The position numbers and the translations under genes are program-made. DNA of 55,126 nucleotides, from contig WGAY01000078.1 in the NCBI GenBank assembly GCA_015494585.1, forward strand, positions 1-55,126, written 5' to 3'. The notes beneath the pieces were generated by a model. It was not told the DNA's origin. It saw only the letters and a program-made list of their open reading frames with translations, and made no database searches. Shown here piece by piece: positions 19,024 through 27,183 of this stretch (position 1 is the stretch's first letter; the number at the start of each line of letters is the position of its first letter). Source of the DNA: Candidatus Omnitrophota bacterium (GTDB taxonomy: Bacteria; Omnitrophota; Gorgyraeia; S143-82).

Positions 19024-19239
19024 GTTCCCTAAAGTCAACGGAATCTTTTTGTAGATATATCTTCTTACTATTTTTTATTGATGCTAGGATAGTATGATAT
19101 AATGAGTTTACTAAAACTTAAACCTACATTTCCTAAAAGGTAAAAGAATAAAGGAGGCAAAAGGATATAAGATTTGGTCCTTTCTGTCCTTTTATTTCGT
19201 CTCTGAGAAGGATTTGATTATTAAAAAAGGAGGGTTCTT

Positions 19240-19776
19240 ATGAAGGTTATCAAGTATGCAATGATTTTTTGCCTTTTATTTTCTTTGAATTCGGATCTCT
19301 TTGCCTGGAAGATGCCCAGTATAGGACTGAAAGCCAAAGACTCAAAGGAGTCCCAAGAACTTAATTCATCTATTACTGATGAAGAATATAAAGAGATAAT
19401 GTCTAAGATAAGATTGACCAGGGATGTAATAGATAGATTTTTGGAGGTATATCCACGCTATAAGTCTATTGTCGAGAAGTGTGCTCCGGATGAGGATGTC
19501 AATTCACCGGCTGCCGCCCAGAAGTGTGCAAAGAAGTTGCTGTCGCTTTTGAAGAAATATAATTTTTCTGTGGAGGAATTTGGCGGGGTGATTACTCGTC
19601 TGGCCTATGCATATGCCCAGGCTCAGATGTCGCAAGATAATCCTATAATGGGTGCGATGTCAGGGATGTTTAATAGCGGTTTGACTTCTGCTGGCCAGAA
19701 ACCAGTTGCCAAAGATGAGCTGCGACTTGTTAAGGAATATATGGATCGGCTTGAAAATATATTCGGGAGAGAGTGA
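19240..19776 (+). CDS. Secreted hypothetical protein
   Basis: N-terminal signal peptide MKVIKYAMIFCLLFSLNSDLFAW; good RBS aaaaaaggaggg. Confidence 0.6.
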   Translation: MKVIKYAMIFCLLFSLNSDLFAWKMPSIGLKAKDSKESQELNSSITDEEYKEIMSKIRLTRDVIDRFLEVYPRYKSIVEKCAPDEDVNSPAAAQKCAKKLLSLLKKYNFSVEEFGGVITRLAYAYAQAQMSQDNPIMGAMSGMFNSGLTSAGQKPVAKDELRLVKEYMDRLENIFGRE

Positions 19777-20858
19777 TGCAGGTTGATGGGAAATCCTACC
19801 ATACAATCTGGTCTGATGAAGAGAAAAAGGTGTTTATTATAGATCAGAGGTGGTTGCCGCATAGATTTGTTGTGGAGGAGATAGATTCCTGCACAAAAAT
19901 GGCCGAGGCTATCAGGGATATGCATCTAAGGGGTGCTATTGTTATTGGGGTTGCAGCTGCTTATGGGGTATATCTTGCAGCAAGGGATTCTAAAGGGGAC
20001 TTGGATAGGTTCAATCGGTTGTTAGATGCCCTGAGGGAGACTCGTCCCACGGCTGTAAATCTCATCTGGGGAATAGATATGGTCCTGGGGCGTATATCTG
20101 GTGTGCGTGATTGGGAGGCAGTTGTAGAGATAGCGTTCAATGCGGCGAGAGAGGTGGAAAGGGGGGAATTGCTGCGTTGTAAAATGATAGGTGAGCATGG
20201 CGTTGGTTTGATAGAGGAATTGTTTGAGAGGAAAGGCGATGTGGTCAATATCCTTACCCATTGCAATGCTGGATGGCTCGCCTGTGTGGATTACGGAACT
20301 GCGACCGCTCCTATATACGAAGCCCACAAGAGGGGTATACCTGTGCATGTGTGGGTGGATGAGACCCGGCCCCGGAATCAGGGTGCACGCCTTACTGCCT
20401 GGGAACTTCTCAATCAGGGAATACGGCATACAGTTATTGCCGATAATACCGGCGGCCACCTTATGCAGCATTCTATGGTGGATATAGTGATTGTGGGCGC
20501 GGACAGGGTTACCAGAAGAGGTGATGTGGCGAACAAGATAGGTACCTATCTGAAGGCTTTGGCGGCCAGGGATAACGGTGTCCCCTTCTATGTTGCGCTT
20601 CCGGGTTCTACTTTTGATCTGTCTTTATACGATGGTATAACAGAGATACCAATAGAACTTCGTTCGCCTGACGAGGTCCGCTATGCCCAGGGACTGCTTG
20701 GTGATCGCATTGAGAGAGTGCTTCTCTGTCCACAGGAGAGTCCGGCAGTAAATTATGGCTTCGATGTTACACCGTTCAACCTTATTAGCGGTTTTATCAC
20801 AGAGAAAGGCATTATTCCGGCTGTGGAGGATAGTATATTGGCTTTGTTTGGGGATTAA
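19776..20858 (+). CDS. mtnA: Methylthioribose-1-phosphate isomerase (eIF2B-like family)
   Basis: GAIVIGVAAAYGVYLAA; ILTHCNAGWLACVDYGTATAPIYEAHKRGIPVHVWVDETRPRNQGARLTAWEL; GADRVTRRGDVANKIGTYLKALAA. Confidence 0.95.
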   Translation: MQVDGKSYHTIWSDEEKKVFIIDQRWLPHRFVVEEIDSCTKMAEAIRDMHLRGAIVIGVAAAYGVYLAARDSKGDLDRFNRLLDALRETRPTAVNLIWGIDMVLGRISGVRDWEAVVEIAFNAAREVERGELLRCKMIGEHGVGLIEELFERKGDVVNILTHCNAGWLACVDYGTATAPIYEAHKRGIPVHVWVDETRPRNQGARLTAWELLNQGIRHTVIADNTGGHLMQHSMVDIVIVGADRVTRRGDVANKIGTYLKALAARDNGVPFYVALPGSTFDLSLYDGITEIPIELRSPDEVRYAQGLLGDRIERVLLCPQESPAVNYGFDVTPFNLISGFITEKGIIPAVEDSILALFGD

Positions 20859-20873
20859 AATCGGAGGTAGAAG

Positions 20874-22367
20874 ATGAGTCAGGCACAGGAATTCTTTAGC
20901 TCTATAAAGGCCTTTGCTGAGGAAGTGCACAATAATAGAATGATTGATAGGGATTCGATTTTCTACAAGATAGGTTTTGATGGAGATCAGCACCGTCTGG
21001 GCTGGGTAGTAGCACCTGAAGAGGATGCCCTTGGAGAATGGTTGGATAAGGCCGAATTTCTTCTCGAGAAACAGGTTGTGCTCTTTGTTGGTATGGGTGG
21101 ATCGATTAACACCATAAAGATGTTGAAACAGATCTTAAATATTGATAATGCCTATAGCTTCGATAATCCTGATAGGGAATTGATTATTAGGGAATTAGAA
21201 GAAATTAAGCAAAGGCACAATGTTATTCTCTCAGATATCTTTATTGTGGCGATAAGTAAATCTGCAACTACTTATGAGACCCATGAGATAGCGAAGATAT
21301 TAAAGTCTATATACGAAAAAGAGGGATTAGACATATACGAGAAAATGCTATGGATTATCGATATGCCCAATAAGGGGCAATTGGAATCGAGAGGTTGGGA
21401 TCTTTCCAAGATGACGCTTTTACCTATTCAGGTTGATGGAAGTACCGACATAGGTGGTAGGTTTACCTCTCCTCGCACTGCTTTATTTCTTCTACCGGCG
21501 CTTTTGTATCTTAGAGATAAGTCCTCGATTATCAAGATGATGAGGTGGCTTAGAGACTGGGAGATGAATAGCGAGTTTCAGAACAGAGTCTGGGAATTTG
21601 GATCACTGGTTATACCATCAGAGCTGGAGTCCAACCATCCGTTTGTCTGTATCGTCATGCCTGAAAGTCTTTCCTCTGCCTATGAACCCGTAAGGGTCTG
21701 GACGAATCAACTCTTCCAGGAATCCTTAGGTGGCAAGGTAAAGGGTTTTGATCCCAAGACGTATGTGGCCTTTGAGAGGGAGCTGTCAGAGCTTTATCCT
21801 TTTATTGAGAGATTCAATATGGCCCGCATAGAGACAGGAGTGCTGGATGAGTTGGCCTCTCCGTCTTCGGATATAGAGAGGTTGGCAATAATCAACCTAT
21901 CTCTTGAGTACGTTACTGCCATAATCGCCTATCGTTATTCCAGGAAAACAGGTGAGATATTGAATTTTGTTACCCAACCCAATGTACAGCTCTATAAGCA
22001 GAAGATGAAGTCAATAGATGAGGTTTCTTCTGGGCACAAGATTGGTCTGGATGAGATTATCCCTCTGGTAAGGGAAAATTTGAAAGATGGTATAAAGTTT
22101 GTTGAACTCGTCTACTATGGACCGGATAATAGTGTTTATGAAAATCTGAAGAACATTGGCAAGGGATTAAGGACGGATGTGCTGGAACTGGTCTTTAGGG
22201 GGCCAGACTGGAACCACCATGCCTTTCAGGCCGCACCAATGACCAGTCATACGCTGTTTGTCATCGTTGTCGACGAACGGGCGGATTTGAGTGTGAAGAA
22301 GGTTGCCCAGGCCACGGTGGATGTGCTTCGGGATTACGATGTGAGCCACCTGTATCTGTGGATATGA
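20874..22367 (+). CDS. Phosphoglucose isomerase-family (SIS) protein
   Basis: VLFVGMGGSINTIKM; VAISKSATTYETHEIAKIL; DIGGRFTSPRTALFLLPAL; VWTNQLFQESLGGKVKGF. Confidence 0.75.
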   Translation: MSQAQEFFSSIKAFAEEVHNNRMIDRDSIFYKIGFDGDQHRLGWVVAPEEDALGEWLDKAEFLLEKQVVLFVGMGGSINTIKMLKQILNIDNAYSFDNPDRELIIRELEEIKQRHNVILSDIFIVAISKSATTYETHEIAKILKSIYEKEGLDIYEKMLWIIDMPNKGQLESRGWDLSKMTLLPIQVDGSTDIGGRFTSPRTALFLLPALLYLRDKSSIIKMMRWLRDWEMNSEFQNRVWEFGSLVIPSELESNHPFVCIVMPESLSSAYEPVRVWTNQLFQESLGGKVKGFDPKTYVAFERELSELYPFIERFNMARIETGVLDELASPSSDIERLAIINLSLEYVTAIIAYRYSRKTGEILNFVTQPNVQLYKQKMKSIDEVSSGHKIGLDEIIPLVRENLKDGIKFVELVYYGPDNSVYENLKNIGKGLRTDVLELVFRGPDWNHHAFQAAPMTSHTLFVIVVDERADLSVKKVAQATVDVLRDYDVSHLYLWI

Positions 22368-22927
22368 AACGGAATGAGGGCTACATAAAATTTAACTGCG
22401 ATTGGAACAGGGGATCCATCCCCGAAATAGATGGCTTTGCTGCCCTGAATAGGATAAGGACGGCCCTGTGGGATATGGGCCTTATAGGTGTATATGAAGG
22501 CGGTATTGGTTATGGAAATATCAGTATGCGCGTTGATAAGGATGTCTTCCTCATAACTGGTTCGCGGACTGGGGCAAAGAGGCAGCTTGGAATCGATGAT
22601 TATTCTTTGGTAGTCGACTTTGATATTTCTAGGAATTATGTCCGCTGCAAAGGGCTAGTTCAGGCCTCTTCTGAGTCTATGACCCATGCGGCCCTCTACA
22701 GGGCAAACGATCTGGCAAAGTTAGTAATACACGTACACAGCTCCAGGATGTGGCAGTTTCTAAAAGAGAGATTACCAACGACGAGTGAGGATGCAGAGTT
22801 TGGCACTCCCCAGATTGCAATGGAGGTATTGCGTATAGCGCGCCAGCTGGAAAGGGAGTTTGGAATTATCGTATTGGGTGGCCATAAGGACGGGCTTTTA
22901 TTCTATAGTTCGCAGCTAGGCTGGTAA
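22364..22927 (+). CDS. Class II aldolase/adducin family protein
   Basis: GYGNISMRVDKDVFLITGSRTGAK; LVIHVHSSRMWQFL; IIVLGGHKDGLLFY (candidate metal histidines). Confidence 0.82.
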   Translation: MKRNEGYIKFNCDWNRGSIPEIDGFAALNRIRTALWDMGLIGVYEGGIGYGNISMRVDKDVFLITGSRTGAKRQLGIDDYSLVVDFDISRNYVRCKGLVQASSESMTHAALYRANDLAKLVIHVHSSRMWQFLKERLPTTSEDAEFGTPQIAMEVLRIARQLEREFGIIVLGGHKDGLLFYSSQLGW

Positions 22928-22931
22928 GGAT

Positions 22932-23207
22932 ATGAAGTACCACATATTCTTTTCAGGACGGGTCCAGGGAGTTGGTTTTCGATATAGCTGTCAGGAGATA
23001 GCCAGGCGTTGGGGATTAAATGGATGGGTGAGAAACCGCAGAGATGGCCGAGTTGAACTTTTCATAGAGGGTAGTAGCACCGATATTTCTGGTTTTTTAT
23101 CAGACCTTGAACGCAGGTTTCTAGGCTACGTTTCGAATATGGAATATAAAGACGATGCAGAGGATATCCCATCTCAGATGTCTTTTCATATCTTACCGAC
23201 TGAATAG
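22932..23207 (+). CDS. acyP: Acylphosphatase
   Basis: FFSGRVQGVGFRYSCQEIARRWGLNGWVRNRRDGRVELFIEG. Confidence 0.95.
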   Translation: MKYHIFFSGRVQGVGFRYSCQEIARRWGLNGWVRNRRDGRVELFIEGSSTDISGFLSDLERRFLGYVSNMEYKDDAEDIPSQMSFHILPTE

Positions 23208-23284
23208 GATGAGTTCGATTTATTACTGATTGCATTCACTCCTGAATAAGATGTGTGTTATAATTTGATAGAGGTTAAAATAAA

Positions 23285-23660
23285 CCCAAATTATGCAATA
23301 GGGATTTGTGATATAATGGAACTCGTTGTAGGGTAATAGGAAAGGCTAAAAATAAGAATTCACCATGTGGTTAAACTAAAAACTAAAAAGTCAAAACTAA
23401 AAACCACAACTCAAAAGTAAAAGCTGATTTTAATTTACACAGGGGAGGTAGATTTACAGGGAGTAAGGTGTTGCACAGGAACTGGAGGCTTGGCCGACGA
23501 TAAAGGGGTAAGGGAAAAAGGGATAAAATAAAAAGATTTAAGGTTTAAGCTGTGGATTTGACTTTTGAGATTTGACTTTTGAGTTATATTTGAATGAGGA
23601 AGTAAATGTTTGATTAACAAATCGATGGAAGATAAAGAATTCTAATGTATAATCCGGGAT
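23285..23660. repeat. Dispersed intergenic repeat, copy A (upstream of dapB)
   Basis: Shares CCCAAATTATGCAATAGGG, GAAAGGCTAAAAATARGAATTCAYCATGTGGTTAAACT, ATAAAATAAAAAGATTTAAGGTTTWAGCTGTGG-like, GATTTGACTTTTGAGTT and GTATAATCCGGG with 47256-47585. Confidence 0.8.
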
Positions 23661-23688
23661 AAATATTCTAGAGTAATAGGAGGAAGGT

Positions 23689-24489
23689 ATGGTAAAGGTT
23701 GGTATCCTTGGGGCATGTGGTCGAATGGGTAGGGCCATTAATGATATCTGTTCTCAGGACGAGAGTGTTGAGGTTGTGGCGCTTTGGGAACGTCCAGCCA
23801 GTGAATTTATCGGAAAATCTGGACAGGAGGTTGGGCTAGGCTGTGATGTAAAGATAGAATCATTTCCGTATGGTCTTCCAGAGGTTGATGTGGTAATAGA
23901 TTTTACTATGCCCGAGGTTACTATGTCCGTACTGCCAGAGGTGGTCAGACGCGGCAAGGATATGGTCATTGGAACTACTGGATTTTCCGATGAGGAGAGA
24001 AAAAAAATAGAGTCGGCAGCTGATTCGATAGGGATAGTCTTTTCACCTAATATGTCCCTTGGTGTAAATCTACTGTTTGTCCTCGTGCAGCTTGCAGTAA
24101 GCGCGTTACCTGATAATTACGAAATAGAAATAGTAGAGGCCCACCATCATTTTAAGAAAGATGCCCCATCGGGTACAGCTATGAAGCTTTGGGAGATTAT
24201 CAAGCATGTCCGTTCTCTATCTGATAACGATCTGGTCTATGGACGACGGGGGCTGACAGGTCCGCGCAGGCAGGATGAGGTGGGCATACATGCATTAAGG
24301 TGTGCTGATATAGTTGGGGAGCATACAGTAATGTTTGGAATAGAAGGAGAGAGGATAGAGTTATCTCATAAGGCCTCCTCTCGATTTGCCTTTGCCAGGG
24401 GAGCTGTGATGGCAGCGAAGTTCATAACAGAAGAAGCCAAAGGCCTCTACGATATGTTGGATGTTATGGGATTAAAGTCTCTCCTTTAG
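23689..24489 (+). CDS. dapB: 4-hydroxy-tetrahydrodipicolinate reductase
   Basis: VGILGACGRMGRAI; IGTTGFSDEERKKIE; IVEAHHHFKKDAPSGTAMKLWEII. Confidence 0.95.
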   Translation: MVKVGILGACGRMGRAINDICSQDESVEVVALWERPASEFIGKSGQEVGLGCDVKIESFPYGLPEVDVVIDFTMPEVTMSVLPEVVRRGKDMVIGTTGFSDEERKKIESAADSIGIVFSPNMSLGVNLLFVLVQLAVSALPDNYEIEIVEAHHHFKKDAPSGTAMKLWEIIKHVRSLSDNDLVYGRRGLTGPRRQDEVGIHALRCADIVGEHTVMFGIEGERIELSHKASSRFAFARGAVMAAKFITEEAKGLYDMLDVMGLKSLL

Positions 24490-24504
24490 GACTGTGCTGT
24501 AGTA

Positions 24505-26256
24505 GTGGGAGTTGGCCAGTTGAATTTTATTGTTGATCTACTTGTCGATGTGCCTGTAGATCAACCCTTCTCATATATATCCTCGCAGGCATTGCAGGCA
24601 GGTCAGCGTGTTGTAGTTGACTTTGCGGGCAAGAAGAGACTAGCCATTGTGGTCGACTCATATCATATCGGCCAACGGGGTGTTGAAATTCCTCCATTAA
24701 AGCCTGTTCTTAAAATACTAGATTTAAAGAGAAGTAGATGGTTTTCGTCTCTTGATATTGAATTTTTGAGAACTATATCGGATTCTGTGTTTGTCTCTTG
24801 GGGGGAGATGTGCATATCTGCTCTCCCGAAGGTGTTTAGACAAAAAAGACTAGTTCAATTTTCTATAGATGAGACGTTGCGGCCAGATAATAGGGAAGAT
24901 GTGGGATTTGTAGAATCTGTGTATGGTGATTCCTGCCATTTCCATAAATTCGTACTGGAGGAAATATCAAAGCAAAACACCAGGATCTACCTATGGATAG
25001 TGGATTCTACTTATAGGGCCAGAGAGGTGCGTGAATGGATTGCCAATAAAATTAGTATTCCAGTTTTCTTATTTACTCATGATTCTACGATGGAGAGTTT
25101 GAAGGAAATAGTTGGGGCACTTAACAGAGGGTCCATATTGATAATAGGGACAAGGCATCTAGGATTTTTCCCGTTACTAAAGGGCGAAACGATATTTTTA
25201 GAAGATGCCTGGATGGATATTTATAGGCAGGAGGTTACTCCGAAGTATGACCTAAATCGTGTCCTTTCTATGCGTGCGGATGTAAACGGTTCGCGCATAT
25301 ATAGAAATATGGTGAGACGCAGGAAATCGGTTTCTGTATATGCCATACAGTCCAGGGAGCACAGGCTTCTGCCTGTATTTGTAGAGGAGGACTTTCGCAA
25401 GAGGGTTTCAGGAGGAGAGCGTTGTGCGATATTTATGTTTGGTTCTGGATATGCTAGAATGCTTAGATGCTCTTCCTGCAAGACAGTCCAGTCTTGTCCA
25501 AGGTGTGATAGGCCTTATAACCTAGTCCTTGTGGGGAAAAAACATCAACTTTATTGTCCCTCGTGTGGTCAAAGCATAGAATGGCGGGGGAAGTGTATAC
25601 AGTGCAGTTCTATTTCTGTGCGCCTTTCTTCTATGGGAGCAGAGCGCTGGACGAAGATTATTAGAGACAGGTTAACAGACGTGGATGTCTTTGTGAACGC
25701 AAGACAGATCTCTAGCCCGGGTGTGTATATCTTTAACAGATGGCAGGGACTGTGTTCGGAGTTTTCTTGTGCCCTGTTGTTGGGGATAGATAAGATACTT
25801 GCCCTTGATAGGTTTTATTCCCTGAATCTTGCCCTTGACTTTATTGCCTCTGCGTCCTTTAAGGTCAGGGATAAGTTGTTTGTTAGGACGAGGTTTGAAT
25901 GGCTGGCTGATGAGGCGTATGCTGTAGAAAGGGATGATAAGATACGCAGGGACCTGGGTCTGCCTCCGTATGGAAAGGTTGTCGTGGTGTCGGTTAGAGA
26001 TAAGCGCCTGAAGAAGGCGAATCAGTTTGCCATTGAGTTATCGAATAGATTATCGAAATTGTTGGAGAATAGGGATGCAAATATACTTGGGCCATATGCG
26101 CCTGTCGAGAAAAAGAAAAGAGATTATTATTATTTCAACATAGATATATTCTTGCATAAGGAGATCTCTCCTAATTTGACAAGAGAGATAAAGGACCTCT
26201 TATTAAGTGTAAGGAAGAGAAATAATACGATAGTAACCGTAGAGGTCTTTGAATAA
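24505..26256 (+). CDS. priA: PriA-like primosomal protein with degenerate helicase motifs
   Basis: N-terminal VDLLVDVPVDQPFSYISSQALQAGQRVVVDFAGKKRLAIVVD; Cys cluster CSSCKTVQSCPRC...CPSCG...CIQC; LGLPPYGKVVVVSV; no GSGKT or DEEH. Confidence 0.85.
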   Translation: MGVGQLNFIVDLLVDVPVDQPFSYISSQALQAGQRVVVDFAGKKRLAIVVDSYHIGQRGVEIPPLKPVLKILDLKRSRWFSSLDIEFLRTISDSVFVSWGEMCISALPKVFRQKRLVQFSIDETLRPDNREDVGFVESVYGDSCHFHKFVLEEISKQNTRIYLWIVDSTYRAREVREWIANKISIPVFLFTHDSTMESLKEIVGALNRGSILIIGTRHLGFFPLLKGETIFLEDAWMDIYRQEVTPKYDLNRVLSMRADVNGSRIYRNMVRRRKSVSVYAIQSREHRLLPVFVEEDFRKRVSGGERCAIFMFGSGYARMLRCSSCKTVQSCPRCDRPYNLVLVGKKHQLYCPSCGQSIEWRGKCIQCSSISVRLSSMGAERWTKIIRDRLTDVDVFVNARQISSPGVYIFNRWQGLCSEFSCALLLGIDKILALDRFYSLNLALDFIASASFKVRDKLFVRTRFEWLADEAYAVERDDKIRRDLGLPPYGKVVVVSVRDKRLKKANQFAIELSNRLSKLLENRDANILGPYAPVEKKKRDYYYFNIDIFLHKEISPNLTREIKDLLLSVRKRNNTIVTVEVFE

Positions 26257-26261
26257 AAAAT

Positions 26262-26284
26262 GTCTAATGCATTAGACCTTTTTA
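26262..26284. terminator. Palindromic probable terminator hairpin
   Basis: AAAAAATGTCTAATGCATTAGACCTTTTTA; GTCTAATGCATTAGAC is a perfect 16-nt palindrome followed by a T-run. Confidence 0.55.
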
Positions 26285-26350
26285 TATTATATTAATAAAA
26301 TTATTGATTTTATCGTCGGTATATGTTTTAATATTTAAAAGAAAATTCTT

Positions 26351-26791
26351 ATGAAAGTAATTGCTACTAATAAAAAGGCAGCCAGGGATTATGAGATCTT
26401 TGATAAGTTTGAGGCTGGATTGGTTCTGACTGGGACGGAAGTTAAGTCCCTGCGTGCAGGACGGGCGAATATCAGTGATGCATTTGTTAGGATAGAAGGT
26501 GGCGAGGCCTTTGTATTTAATATGCACATACCGGAGTATAAGCATGGTAACCTATTTAATCACGACCCTGTACGCAAGCGGAAACTGCTGCTTCATAAGA
26601 GAGAGCTGGATAAGATAAATGGGGCAGTAACCAGAAAACATTATACCTGCATTCCATTGAGATTATACTTCAAGGGTGGCTGGGCAAAACTGGAAATAGC
26701 CCTTGCTAAGGGCAGGCGCCAGTACGACAAGAGGATGCAGATAAAGAAGCGTGAGGTGGAGCGGCAGATAAGAAAGGCCCTGAAGAGGTAG
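26351..26791 (+). CDS. smpB: SsrA-binding protein
   Basis: ATNKKAARDYEIFDKFEAGLVLTGTEVKSLRAGRANISDAFVRIEGGEAFVFNMHIPEYKHGN...HDPVRKRKLLLHKREL. Confidence 0.96.
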   Translation: MKVIATNKKAARDYEIFDKFEAGLVLTGTEVKSLRAGRANISDAFVRIEGGEAFVFNMHIPEYKHGNLFNHDPVRKRKLLLHKRELDKINGAVTRKHYTCIPLRLYFKGGWAKLEIALAKGRRQYDKRMQIKKREVERQIRKALKR

Positions 26792-26818
26792 TAGGTCAAA
26801 TAACCAAGGGGGTGACGT

Positions 26819-27019
26819 ATGGCTCAAAAGGTATTGAAGTGTGGGATTAAGAAGGAGCCAGGGTATCTGTATTTTATCGACAAGGATGGCGACATAGCCA
26901 GGGCCAAGATGGCAAGGGGTGGCAAGAAGAAAAAGGCTGCCAAGAAATCTGCTAAAAAGACGACCAAGAAAACCACAAAGAAGACCACCAAAAAGGCCGC
27001 AAAGAAGAAAAAGAAATAA
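26819..27019 (+). CDS. Small basic histone H1-like protein with lysine-rich tail
   Basis: MAQKVLKCGIKKEPGYLYFIDKDGDIARAKMARGGKKKKAAKKSAKKTTKKTTKKTTKKAAKKKKK; RBS aagggggtg. Confidence 0.8.
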   Translation: MAQKVLKCGIKKEPGYLYFIDKDGDIARAKMARGGKKKKAAKKSAKKTTKKTTKKTTKKAAKKKKK

Positions 27020-27044
27020 CTACTGTGCGAATTTGATTCATTGG

Positions 27045-27075
27045 GCCTCCATCAACATGAGATGGAGGCTTTTTT
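27045..27075 (+). terminator. Rho-independent terminator
   Basis: GCCTCCATC-AACATGA-GATGGAGGC-TTTTTT. Confidence 0.9.
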
Positions 27076-27110
27076 ATTTGATATCTGGTTGTATTCTAAT
27101 CGAGTTCGGA

Positions 27111-27139
27111 TTGTAAACTTCAGAGCGATGTGTTATACT
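27111..27139 (+). promoter_or_regulatory. Candidate sigma70-type promoter for the 27184 CDS
   Basis: TTGTAA (27111-27116), 17-bp spacer, TATACT (27134-27139). Confidence 0.5.
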
Positions 27140-27183
27140 TTAAGTCAAAGGATTATAGATTGTAAAATAGATATGCTTGAATT

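Noticed and set aside
23374-23417. AACTAAAAACTAAAAAGTCAAAACT as a CRISPR-like or tandem repeat array
   Set aside because: Units are irregular and short with no spacers; better explained as an arm of an inverted repeat
26919-27116. 65-aa Arg-rich + ORF
   Set aside because: Out-of-frame reading of the lysine-rich repeat tail of the H1-like gene
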